Below, in pieces: positions 53,913 through 62,050 of a stretch of DNA of 64,000 nucleotides. How positions within the stretch are numbered: position 1 is the stretch's first letter; every line of letters starts with the position of its first letter. The stretch is from Hirschia litorea. Lineage in GTDB: Bacteria > Pseudomonadota > Alphaproteobacteria > Caulobacterales > Hyphomonadaceae. The translations under genes were made by a program, and so were the position numbers. Location of the stretch: NCBI RefSeq assembly GCF_042665075.1, contig NZ_JBHTBR010000005.1, positions 620,001 through 684,000 of the forward strand, given 5' to 3'. The notes under the pieces are model-generated. The model did not search any database. It had not been told where the DNA came from and was given only the letters and a program-made list of their open reading frames with translations.

Positions 53913-55271
53913 ATGCTGTCTACACCAATATTGCTCACACTGCTCTCAATAGCAGTGCTATTATTTCTTGTTCTCAAGATAAAATTGCCCGCATTCATGG
54001 CGCTATTAATCGTCAGTATTGGCTTTGGGTTAAGTGTCGGCATGGCACCCGATATTGTCATTGATGCTATTAAGGACGGCATGGGTGGCACGCTAGGTTT
54101 TGTCGCTGTCGTTGTTGGCTTGGGTGCCATGATGGGAGCGCTATTGGAACACTCAGGCGGTGTTCAGGCAATCTCATCCACACTTTTAAAACGATTTGGA
54201 GCCGATAAATCTCAATACGCGCTTGGCTTAATTGGTTTTCTCATCGCCATTCCGGTCTTCTTCGATATCGCCTTTATTATTCTCATGCCCGTTTTGTTGG
54301 GCTTACAGCAAAAGACCAAAAAACCACTGGTATTTTTTGCTATCCCCCTATTAGCAGGTTTAGCTGCAACGCATGCTTTTATCCCGCCAACACCTGGCCC
54401 AATTGCAGTCGCTGATATTCTAAATGCTGACCTTGGTTGGGTGATCGCATTCGGCGCTATTGCTGGTTTGCCTGCCACATTGGTAGGCGGCCCCATATTG
54501 GCGAAAAAATTGGCGTCTCTGCATACCTTTCAGCCCGAACAAACCAACATGCTTTATAGCGATGTAATAAGCGTAGATGATGTTAAGAATCCTATCGGAT
54601 TTATTCCGGCAATGGCCGCTATCCTTCTTCCGCTTGTTTTCATTCTCGCCAGCACACTCACTAAAATGAACCTGACAGAAGGTGTCTCCCCCTCTATAAC
54701 CGAACAAATCATACTGTTTATCGGACATCCTTTTATAGCGCTGCTTATTGGATGTCTTTTATCATGGTATTTTATTGGTGTGCGTCGCGGCGTTGAAACA
54801 TCAACTTTGCGCGATGCTATGGTCAAAGCGATGGAGCCAGCCGGAATCGTCGTTCTTGTCACGGGTGCAGGCGGTGTATTCAAGCAGATATTAATAACGT
54901 CCGGTGCAGGAGCTGATTTAGCGGCATTATTACAAGCGAATGCACTCCCACTCGTGGCTTTTGCATTTGTAGTGGCTGGTATCGTGCGCGTTGCACAAGG
55001 CTCCGCCACAGTTGCAATGATAACCGCCGCAGGGCTGACTGCGCCTGTTGCAGAAACACTCGGCATACAAGGACCACACCTTGCCCTCCTCGTTATCGCC
55101 ATTGCGTCAGGGGCAACCATCCTCTCCCATGTCAATGATTCAGGGTTCTGGTTGGTCAGTCGCTATCTTGGATTAGATGAAGCTCAAACCCTGAAAAGCT
55201 GGACAGTCTCAACAACCTTAATAGGAGTCGTTTCCTTTATCGTTGTCAGCCTACTGTGGATAATCGTCTAA
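53913..55271 (+). CDS. gntP: Gluconate:H+ symporter, GntP family
   Basis: Inner-membrane permease of about 12 helices importing gluconate or a related sugar acid. GDGMGGTLGFVAVVVGLG, HAFIPPTPGP and SGATILSHVNDSGFW are family hallmarks. At 452 residues it is complete. The ATG follows GGGGAG. It converges with gntK and shares the CTAA stop overlap, an unusual layout for a pair normally cotranscribed. Confidence 0.93.
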   Translation: MLSTPILLTLLSIAVLLFLVLKIKLPAFMALLIVSIGFGLSVGMAPDIVIDAIKDGMGGTLGFVAVVVGLGAMMGALLEHSGGVQAISSTLLKRFGADKSQYALGLIGFLIAIPVFFDIAFIILMPVLLGLQQKTKKPLVFFAIPLLAGLAATHAFIPPTPGPIAVADILNADLGWVIAFGAIAGLPATLVGGPILAKKLASLHTFQPEQTNMLYSDVISVDDVKNPIGFIPAMAAILLPLVFILASTLTKMNLTEGVSPSITEQIILFIGHPFIALLIGCLLSWYFIGVRRGVETSTLRDAMVKAMEPAGIVVLVTGAGGVFKQILITSGAGADLAALLQANALPLVAFAFVVAGIVRVAQGSATVAMITAAGLTAPVAETLGIQGPHLALLVIAIASGATILSHVNDSGFWLVSRYLGLDEAQTLKSWTVSTTLIGVVSFIVVSLLWIIV

Positions 55272-55768
55272 CCTCGCTTCATGGGAATTTTATAGATTAT
55301 CTGTTTGGAAATCTCATCCGGTGTCAGGCCAATGTTAAATCGCAATGCATTGGCTGGCACCTCTAGCGCTTCCAACTGAGAGTCCAATAAATCTGGGTTA
55401 AAGAAGTGATCCTCTCGATTATTCAGGCGGCTCAATAACACATCACGTTTGCCTTCCAGCAAAACAAACTGACACACGCCCGACATCTGTGTCTCAATCC
55501 AATTACGAACAGTCTGATTGAGAGCTGAGCAGGATATAACGCAAGCACCATGTATGTCATTCGCCGCTTGAGAAAGGTCTCGTATCCATGCTTCGCGGTC
55601 AGAATTTGTAAGGGGTGTTCCTGCTCGCATTTTCTCGACATTTTCGACGGGGTGAAAGGCATCCCCTTCTAAGAAAGGAATATCCAACTTAGACGCCAAA
55701 ACTTTTCCAATTGTAGATTTTCCACAGCCAGACACGCCCATAATTATATATCGCGTAAACTCTACCAT
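55268..55768 (-). CDS. gntK: Gluconokinase
   Basis: Phosphorylates gluconate to 6-phosphogluconate, feeding the Entner-Doudoroff or pentose phosphate route. Walker A GVSGCGKST (residues 11-19), LEGDAFHP (about 34) and a lid LLEGKRDVLLSRL (about 118-130) fit the GntK family. Length 166 is usual. The ATG follows AGAGGTGGGAA. It is divergent from the GH3 gene across about 180 bp that holds the LacI-type operator, so both can be controlled from there. Confidence 0.93.
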   Translation of the reverse strand: MVEFTRYIIMGVSGCGKSTIGKVLASKLDIPFLEGDAFHPVENVEKMRAGTPLTNSDREAWIRDLSQAANDIHGACVISCSALNQTVRNWIETQMSGVCQFVLLEGKRDVLLSRLNNREDHFFNPDLLDSQLEALEVPANALRFNIGLTPDEISKQIIYKIPMKRG

Positions 55769-55816
55769 TTCCCACCTCTAATTTTATTTGCCACACAAAC
55801 TTACAATACCAAATTG

Positions 55817-55832
55817 TGACAACGTTGACAAA
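55817..55832. promoter_or_regulatory. Putative LacI-family operator between gntK and bglX
   Basis: TGACAACGTTGACAAA, identical to the site before gntP. It lies 48 bp before the gntK start and about 115 bp before the GH3 gene. A half-site TTGACAAC follows at 55867-55874, near the GH3 promoter. Confidence 0.55.
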
Positions 55833-55947
55833 TACGCATGACAGTGGATACATATCTCCAACTTAATTGACAACACTATGAGGGAGGATTGCACAGCGTC
55901 TCGATTTACTTTGTAAAAATAGCAGAGGCCAGTGCGACTAGAAATTC

Positions 55948-58287
55948 ATGAAAATGCTTTGGAAAAACGCTATCCAGTCCACAATTTGTCTTGTCGCGCT
56001 AACCGCGTGTACCTCACTGACCACTCAGGCACCCACCACACCCGCAGCACTCGCTAACCAAGCAGCAGACACCTCCCTTGCAGACGCTAAACTGGCAGCG
56101 ACTTCATGCCTATCAGAACGCGCTCAAAACCTGCTTAAAGTCATGACTATCGAAGAAAAAATAGGCCAATTGCACCAAGCAGCAGGTGGGCGCAGTAAAA
56201 ACCTCAACTCAAAACTTACGCCGGAAGAATTGGATAAAGTCCGTCGCGGCGAAGTAGGTTCCTATCTCCACGTAGCAGGCGCTAAAGCTTTGGGAGAATT
56301 ACAAAAAGTCGCAACTGAGGAAAGCAAACACGGCATTCCATTGTTGTTCGCAATGGATGTTGTCCACGGATACCGCACTATTTTTCCTGTCCCGATCGCT
56401 ATGGCCAGCACGTGGGACACAGAGCAATGGCACACCGCTTCCCGTATTGCAGCCCAAGAAGCCACAGCCGCAGGTCTACACTGGACATTTGCCCCAATGG
56501 TAGACATTGCCCGTGACCCTCGCTGGGGTCGCATTGTCGAGGGTGCAGGTGCAGATCCATACCTTGGATCTCGTATGGCCGCTGCACAAGTAGAAGGTTT
56601 TCAAAACAATGACTTATCGGCGTCTGATACTCTCCTCGCCACCACAAAACACTTAGGCGTTTATGGCGCACCAACCGGTGGTCGTGACTATGGGAGCAGC
56701 GACGTTTCAGAGCGCACTCTCAACGAGGTCTACCTTCCTCCCTTCTACGCCGCAAATGTATCTGGTAGTGGCTCCTACATGACCGCTTTCAATGATATTG
56801 GCGGCATTCCCTCCACTGCAAATGAAGAAATAGTAGATGGGATATTACGTGAAGATTGGGGCTTTTGTGGCCTTGTCGTCAGTGATTGGAACGCCATTCA
56901 CGAACTTATAAACCATGGCGTTGCTAAAGACCGCCCCGCCGCCGCAGCCCTTGCACTAAAGGCAGGTGTCGACATGGATATGACAAGCGCTGTGTATAAA
57001 GAAGACCTTGTAAAAGCTATTGAAAATGATCCATCCCTCATGATGGACTTAGACCTTGCAGCTGGCCGAGTCATCACCGTTAAAGAACAGCTAGGCCTGT
57101 TTGATAATGCCGCTAAATATCACGATGAAGCACGCGAAAAGGCACAAATGCTAACGCCTGCCTCGCGAGAAGCTGCCCGTATCGCTGCAGAAAAATCAGC
57201 GGTACTCCTCAAAAACGACAACAACGCATTTCCCATCGCCTCTGGTCCTCAAAAAATCGCAGTTTTGGGCGCGCTGGCAACAGATTCACTCACCCAATTG
57301 GGCTCATGGCGCGGACGTGGAGACGCCAATGATGTCGTCTCTATCCTCGATGGCCTTAAAACACACGCACCTGAAGGTATAGACATCTCCTATTCTGAAA
57401 CCGCTGAAAACATTTCAGATTTCACAGAAAATGCTGACCGTATTTTGCTCGTGATCGGGGAAGATTACGACTTATCCGGTGAAGCAAGAAGTCGTTCTGA
57501 TATAGAGCTTCCGGCCGACCAAACAGCCCTGTTCAAAGCTGCAATCGAAACAGGAAAGCCAGTCAGCGTTATCCTTGTTACAGGTCGCGCTCTAGCAATT
57601 CCAGAAATAGATCAGGACGCTGATGCCATCTTGAATATTTGGATGGGCGGCGTTGAAGCAGGTAACGCCGTGGCTAACCTTGTATATGGGACATCCGCAC
57701 CAGCAGGACGTCTCCCCATATCATTCCCACGCAAAACAGGCCAAGCCCCCCTTACTTACTCTGAATATCCAAGCGGACGTCCAGCCGACCCGGATCTATC
57801 GAATGACTCCAATAGATTCATAGATTTACCTATTACCCCGCTCTATCCATTTGGACATGGTTTAAGCTATTCAACTTTTGAATATTCAAACTTAAGTGCT
57901 GCCCAAACAGAAATTTCAGCAGACGGAGTAATATCACTATCCGTCACCGTTACAAATACAGGTGACATCACAGCCGATGAAGTCGTCCAATTATATATGC
58001 GAGACCCCGTTGCATTCGTCGCTCGGCCACAAATACAGCTTCGCGGCTTTAAACGTGTAACTTTGGAGCCAGATCAAAGCGCAACAGTCACGTTTGAACT
58101 CTCCCCTCAACAAGCCGCCATATATAAGGGCCGCAACGATTGGAAAGTTGAAAGCGGAGACTTGGAGTTTTTCATTGGCGGATCATCTGCTGATCTCAAG
58201 TCTAGCCAAATCATAAACATTTTGAACAATGCTGATTCTAAGGCCCCAGCGGCAGCGTTAGAAACAAAAGTATCGGTGACTCAATGA
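55948..58287 (+). CDS. bglX: GH3 beta-glucosidase lipoprotein (BglX-like)
   Basis: Glycoside hydrolase family 3 enzyme acting outside the cytoplasm on beta-glucosides such as cellobiose or laminarin oligosaccharides. Lipobox LTAC with C21. The TIM-barrel domain spans about 55-390, with FAPMVDIARDPRWGR and nucleophile D313 in VVSDWN. The (alpha/beta)6 sandwich (about 400-640) and a C-terminal fibronectin-III-like domain follow. One odd point is KHLGVYG where KHFAGYG is typical. It overlaps the gluconolactonase-like gene by 4 nt. Confidence 0.93.
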   Translation: MKMLWKNAIQSTICLVALTACTSLTTQAPTTPAALANQAADTSLADAKLAATSCLSERAQNLLKVMTIEEKIGQLHQAAGGRSKNLNSKLTPEELDKVRRGEVGSYLHVAGAKALGELQKVATEESKHGIPLLFAMDVVHGYRTIFPVPIAMASTWDTEQWHTASRIAAQEATAAGLHWTFAPMVDIARDPRWGRIVEGAGADPYLGSRMAAAQVEGFQNNDLSASDTLLATTKHLGVYGAPTGGRDYGSSDVSERTLNEVYLPPFYAANVSGSGSYMTAFNDIGGIPSTANEEIVDGILREDWGFCGLVVSDWNAIHELINHGVAKDRPAAAALALKAGVDMDMTSAVYKEDLVKAIENDPSLMMDLDLAAGRVITVKEQLGLFDNAAKYHDEAREKAQMLTPASREAARIAAEKSAVLLKNDNNAFPIASGPQKIAVLGALATDSLTQLGSWRGRGDANDVVSILDGLKTHAPEGIDISYSETAENISDFTENADRILLVIGEDYDLSGEARSRSDIELPADQTALFKAAIETGKPVSVILVTGRALAIPEIDQDADAILNIWMGGVEAGNAVANLVYGTSAPAGRLPISFPRKTGQAPLTYSEYPSGRPADPDLSNDSNRFIDLPITPLYPFGHGLSYSTFEYSNLSAAQTEISADGVISLSVTVTNTGDITADEVVQLYMRDPVAFVARPQIQLRGFKRVTLEPDQSATVTFELSPQQAAIYKGRNDWKVESGDLEFFIGGSSADLKSSQIINILNNADSKAPAAALETKVSVTQ

Positions 58288-59300
58288 TAAATCGTCGCGC
58301 ATATATATTATCCAGCACGGCATGCCTCGCACTTGCGGCGTGCCAGCACTCAACAAAACCAACAAAAACAAACCCTGTTAGCTTTGACATCTACGACCCG
58401 CGCTTTGCTGATTATATCTCCCCGTCTGCGACAGCAGAAATTTTATCCGAAGGTCATCAATGGATTGAAGGCCCGACATGGGATAAAAAACGCAACACGC
58501 TGTATTTTACGGACGTTCCTCAAAATACGGCTTACGCTTGGAATAGCTTAGATGGGGTCAAGGTGTTTTTGAAACCATCAGGCGCGGACCTTACAGCTGA
58601 TGACGGGTTCCGTGAACCAGGTGCCAATGGGTTGTTGTATCTGGATGATGACACGCTTCTAATCTGTAATCATGGAAAAAGAGCCCTCGAACGGATGGAC
58701 TTATCCACCGGCAAACGTTCAATTTTGGCCAGCCAGTATGAGGGCAAAAAATTCAACAGCCCGAATGACGTTATCTATGCATCTTCAGGCGATATGTTTT
58801 TTACTGATCCGCCCTATGGCTTAACCGGTATCAATGACTCGCCATTGAAAGAAATGAAGTTCAATGGCGTCTATCTCAGATCCAAAAATGGCACCATACG
58901 TCGTTTACTAAGCGATATGACATTTCCAAATGGAATAGTCCTCTCACCGGATGAAACTTTCGTTTTCGTCAGTCAATCTGACCCAAATAAGCCCATTATA
59001 CGCCGTGTGAAGTTAAATCACCAAAACCAAGTCGTGGGTGACGAAGTTTGGTTTGATGCCAGTTCCTATCAGTCTGATAATTCACCGGGGCTACCTGATG
59101 GTATGGTTGTCGCTCATGATGGCGCACTATTTACAACAGGTCCGGGTGGCGTTTTCGTTCTCTCACCAGATGGTGAAGTTTTAGGTCGCATCAATACAGG
59201 AAAAGCAACGGCAAACTGTACCTTTGGAGAAACTGGATCAACACTCTTCATTACAGCAGGTGACACCTTGCTAAAATTACCCACGCTTACTCACAGTTAG
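58284..59300 (+). CDS. SMP-30/gluconolactonase family lipoprotein
   Basis: Six-bladed beta-propeller lactonase, likely opening glucono-delta-lactone to gluconate in the envelope. Lipobox ALAAC with C20. Family blocks are ILSEGHQWIEGPTWD (metal-ligand Glu), EPGANGLL, KFNSPNDVIYASSGDMFFTDPPYG and LPDGMVVAHDG. Complete at 338 residues. It is translationally coupled to bglX (ATGA overlap), which supports a joint route from beta-glucoside via gluconolactone to GntP. A glucose dehydrogenase is not in the window. Confidence 0.88.
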   Translation: MINRRAYILSSTACLALAACQHSTKPTKTNPVSFDIYDPRFADYISPSATAEILSEGHQWIEGPTWDKKRNTLYFTDVPQNTAYAWNSLDGVKVFLKPSGADLTADDGFREPGANGLLYLDDDTLLICNHGKRALERMDLSTGKRSILASQYEGKKFNSPNDVIYASSGDMFFTDPPYGLTGINDSPLKEMKFNGVYLRSKNGTIRRLLSDMTFPNGIVLSPDETFVFVSQSDPNKPIIRRVKLNHQNQVVGDEVWFDASSYQSDNSPGLPDGMVVAHDGALFTTGPGGVFVLSPDGEVLGRINTGKATANCTFGETGSTLFITAGDTLLKLPTLTHS

Positions 59301-59391
59301 ATATAACATTTGCGCCTTGTCCTTATGAAGAAAGGCATTTAGCGTGAATACGCGCGTGATAAATGAAGAAATATAAGGTAAGTTCCATAAA

Positions 59392-60762
59392 ATGACCCGT
59401 AGACCTGATGCCATTGCTTGGAAAACCATGGTGGGATACGGAATCGGTGATTTTGGTATAAATATATACTGGAATAGCTTATCTTTGATCTTAGTTTTTT
59501 GGTACGCTAAAATACTAGGTCTCCCGCCTACGATAGCGGGAGCCATATATTTTGTTGGTTTACTATGGGATGCTATATCAGATCCTGTTGTTGCTTATTT
59601 CGCTGAACGAACGCGGACTAGATTTGGCACTTATAGACCATTCATTTTCTTTGGTAGTTTCGTTTTAGCGATTGTTTTCACGCTATTATTTTGGATTCCG
59701 CCTTTTGAAGGCAATCTACTCATTGGCGTTCTGCTCTTAAATCACATGGTCTTTAGAACTTGCTACACTTTCGTGGCAGTTCCTTATTCGGCCCTCTCCT
59801 CAAGATTATCTTTCAACAGTTCTGACCGCACCGTCATATCTGGTGTTCGAATGTTCTTTGCCTTTGGTGGAATGCTTACAGTATCATTATTGTGGTTCCC
59901 GTCCGTGCGCTACTTTAATGGCGGAGAGGAAATTGGACCCTATGGATTTCTAATCACAGCGATGCTCGGTGGGTTTGTCGCGACCATTGCCCTCATGACA
60001 TGTTTTTTCAACACCAAAGAAAGAATCCCTCCGGGCCGCAAGCAAATCCCGACAAATAATCTAAGTGACTTCTTTAAAAATGCTTTTTCAAACAAAGCAT
60101 TAATGCTCGTACTTCTTGCAATTTTCTTTCAAGCTGCTGGTTGCGCCAGCTATGTCATTCCATTGGCGTTTTTCATAGAAATCAATCAAGCAAACTTTGC
60201 GTCTAAAGAAACCATATTAACGGTCTCAGCGCTTGCTACATTATGTGGCGTGCCAATATGGACGTTCATTATTTCAACTTTCACTAAGAAAGCAGCATGG
60301 ATTTCTGCTTGTATAGTTGTGTCTGTTTTTGGCTTGTCCTTAGCTTTTATTCAAATGCCCCTTATCTACGGCGTTCCGCCAGAAATCATAGGGCTAGGTT
60401 TTGGTGCAAGTGCTTTTGGAGTGCTCGTGTGGTCCTTCATTCCTGACACAGTTGAATATGGCCAATGGCAAACAGGTGTAAGAAACGAAGCAGCTGTTTT
60501 TGGTTCCGTCACCCTTGTCCAAAAAATATCGGGCGGCTTAACGGGTTTGATGGTTGGTGTCACGCTAGATAAACTAGGATATGAGGCCGGTTTAAATATT
60601 CAGTCTCAATCGGTTATAGAAGGGATTCGCTTTTTCATTTCACTGTCTCCAGGTGTATTATTGTTTTTTTCAGCAATCGTTATCTATATATTGCCGCTAA
60701 ACCGAACGAGACACGCTGCAATCATCAATGCTTTGTCAGAAACTGAATCGACGGAAGACTGA
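59392..60762 (+). CDS. GPH-family sugar:cation symporter
   Basis: Twelve-helix carrier of the glycoside-pentoside-hexuronide:cation family. GYGIGDFGINIYWNS at the start, FVGLLWDAISDPVVAYFAERTRTRFGTYRPF (cytoplasmic loop 2) and FIPDTVEYGQWQTGVRNEAAVFG are typical. 456 residues. It could take up the glucose or oligosaccharide set free by the GH3 enzyme. It lies 91 bp after the lactonase gene and 22 bp before lacI, so probably all are one transcript. Confidence 0.9.
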   Translation: MTRRPDAIAWKTMVGYGIGDFGINIYWNSLSLILVFWYAKILGLPPTIAGAIYFVGLLWDAISDPVVAYFAERTRTRFGTYRPFIFFGSFVLAIVFTLLFWIPPFEGNLLIGVLLLNHMVFRTCYTFVAVPYSALSSRLSFNSSDRTVISGVRMFFAFGGMLTVSLLWFPSVRYFNGGEEIGPYGFLITAMLGGFVATIALMTCFFNTKERIPPGRKQIPTNNLSDFFKNAFSNKALMLVLLAIFFQAAGCASYVIPLAFFIEINQANFASKETILTVSALATLCGVPIWTFIISTFTKKAAWISACIVVSVFGLSLAFIQMPLIYGVPPEIIGLGFGASAFGVLVWSFIPDTVEYGQWQTGVRNEAAVFGSVTLVQKISGGLTGLMVGVTLDKLGYEAGLNIQSQSVIEGIRFFISLSPGVLLFFSAIVIYILPLNRTRHAAIINALSETESTED

Positions 60763-60784
60763 GCTTTAATTATAGGCCCTCAAA

Positions 60785-61825
60785 ATGCACAAATCTGTTC
60801 CAAAAATGAAAGACGTCGCAAAATTAGCTGGCGTTTCAATTAAAACAGTTTCCCGTGTCGTCAACAATGAACCACATGTCACTGAGGGATTACGAGAAAA
60901 AGTAAAAGCAGCCGTTGATGAATTGGGGTTCGTTCCCAGCCCGAATGCGCGCGGATTACGCAGTCATCGCGGTTACACTATCCATTATATAATCCACAAT
61001 AACCGAAGCAATTACGTCAATGCGATTCAAGCCGGAACTATCCAAGCCTGTCAGGATCAGGGATATCAGCTTGTTGTTTCGATGATAGACGATAGCGAAA
61101 ATTTATCTGATGACCAGATTACTGAGCAGATGAATAGATTACCAATATTGGGCACACCAGTAGGTGCTATCCTCGTATCTCCCCTCACAAACAACAAACG
61201 TATCGTCAAAGCGCTTAAATCCATGGGTATCGCAATTGCGCGTATTGGATCTCACGATTTTGACGATGATGAGCTTGAAGTCAAAATCAATGACCGCGAA
61301 GCAGCAAAAGATATTACAAAGTTTCTCCTAGATTTAGGACACAAACGTATCGGCTTTGTGCGAGGTAAAGAAAACCAAAAAGCCACTGTCGAACGCTTTC
61401 AAGGTTATCAAGATGCCCTAAACTCAGCAGGGCTAAATGTAGATGACTCTCTTATCCAGACAGGTAATTTTGAATTTGAAAGCGGCTTAAAGGCCGGTGA
61501 CAATCTTCTAAAACGCCCAGACCCTCCAACTGCAATATTTGCATCCAATGATGATATGGCGGCAGGTGTTTTAAGCGCGGCACATAGATTACGTATCTCT
61601 GTCCCAGACCAATTATCTGTTGTTGGTTTTGATGACTCTGAGCTCGCTGAAAAAATGTGGCCAGCGCTTACCACTATTCGCCAACCACTTTTAGAGCTTG
61701 GCAGCGTCGCGACAAAAATGCTCATCGCGAATGCGCAAAACGGCCAAGATGTTAATCCTCGCCAATTTCTTCCATATGAATTGATCGTGCGTGAATCGAC
61801 AGGCCCAGCCCCCAAAAACGTTTGA
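60785..61825 (+). CDS. LacI-family transcriptional regulator
   Basis: The N-terminal helix-turn-helix MKDVAKLAGVSIKTVSRVVN (residues 8-27) and hinge (about 47-60) precede a periplasmic-binding-protein-like sensor domain with VILVSPL-like and FASNDDMAAGVL motifs and the C-terminal LTTIRQPLLELG. 346 residues. As last gene of the glucoside unit it is the likely reader of the two AACGTT-centred sites. The effector would be a sugar or sugar acid; not identifiable from sequence. Confidence 0.93.
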   Translation: MHKSVPKMKDVAKLAGVSIKTVSRVVNNEPHVTEGLREKVKAAVDELGFVPSPNARGLRSHRGYTIHYIIHNNRSNYVNAIQAGTIQACQDQGYQLVVSMIDDSENLSDDQITEQMNRLPILGTPVGAILVSPLTNNKRIVKALKSMGIAIARIGSHDFDDDELEVKINDREAAKDITKFLLDLGHKRIGFVRGKENQKATVERFQGYQDALNSAGLNVDDSLIQTGNFEFESGLKAGDNLLKRPDPPTAIFASNDDMAAGVLSAAHRLRISVPDQLSVVGFDDSELAEKMWPALTTIRQPLLELGSVATKMLIANAQNGQDVNPRQFLPYELIVRESTGPAPKNV

Positions 61826-61990
61826 TAAAAGCTTTTTTAGAAACCTGGTCCCCAGCACATTCTTAGCACCTGCCAGTCAGAGTGTGATCAAACACGACAC
61901 ACCGGCATACCTCCTTATACGCAGAAAGCCATCAGCCCCGCACCACAGCCGAATCTGCCCTATACCTAATTCTACCCTTACCACCCAATA

Positions 61991-62023
61991 AAATAAAAAC
62001 GCGGCCAGATATCTCTGACCGCG
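61991..62023 (-). terminator. Rho-independent terminator of the RTX gene
   Basis: On the minus strand a 9-10-bp stem (GCGGTCAGA with TCTGGCCGC, one G-U pair; 62022-62001) with a 4-nt loop runs into GTTTTTATTTT. It starts about 27 bp after the RTX stop codon. Confidence 0.88.
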
Positions 62024-62050
62024 CTGTTGTTTTATTATCTTAAAATCGAC

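Noticed and set aside
54554..55135. 193-codon minus-strand ORF inside gntP
   Set aside because: It is antisense to a clear GntP permease, has a Thr/Pro/Ala-rich random composition and no Shine-Dalgarno. It is a shadow of biased codon use.
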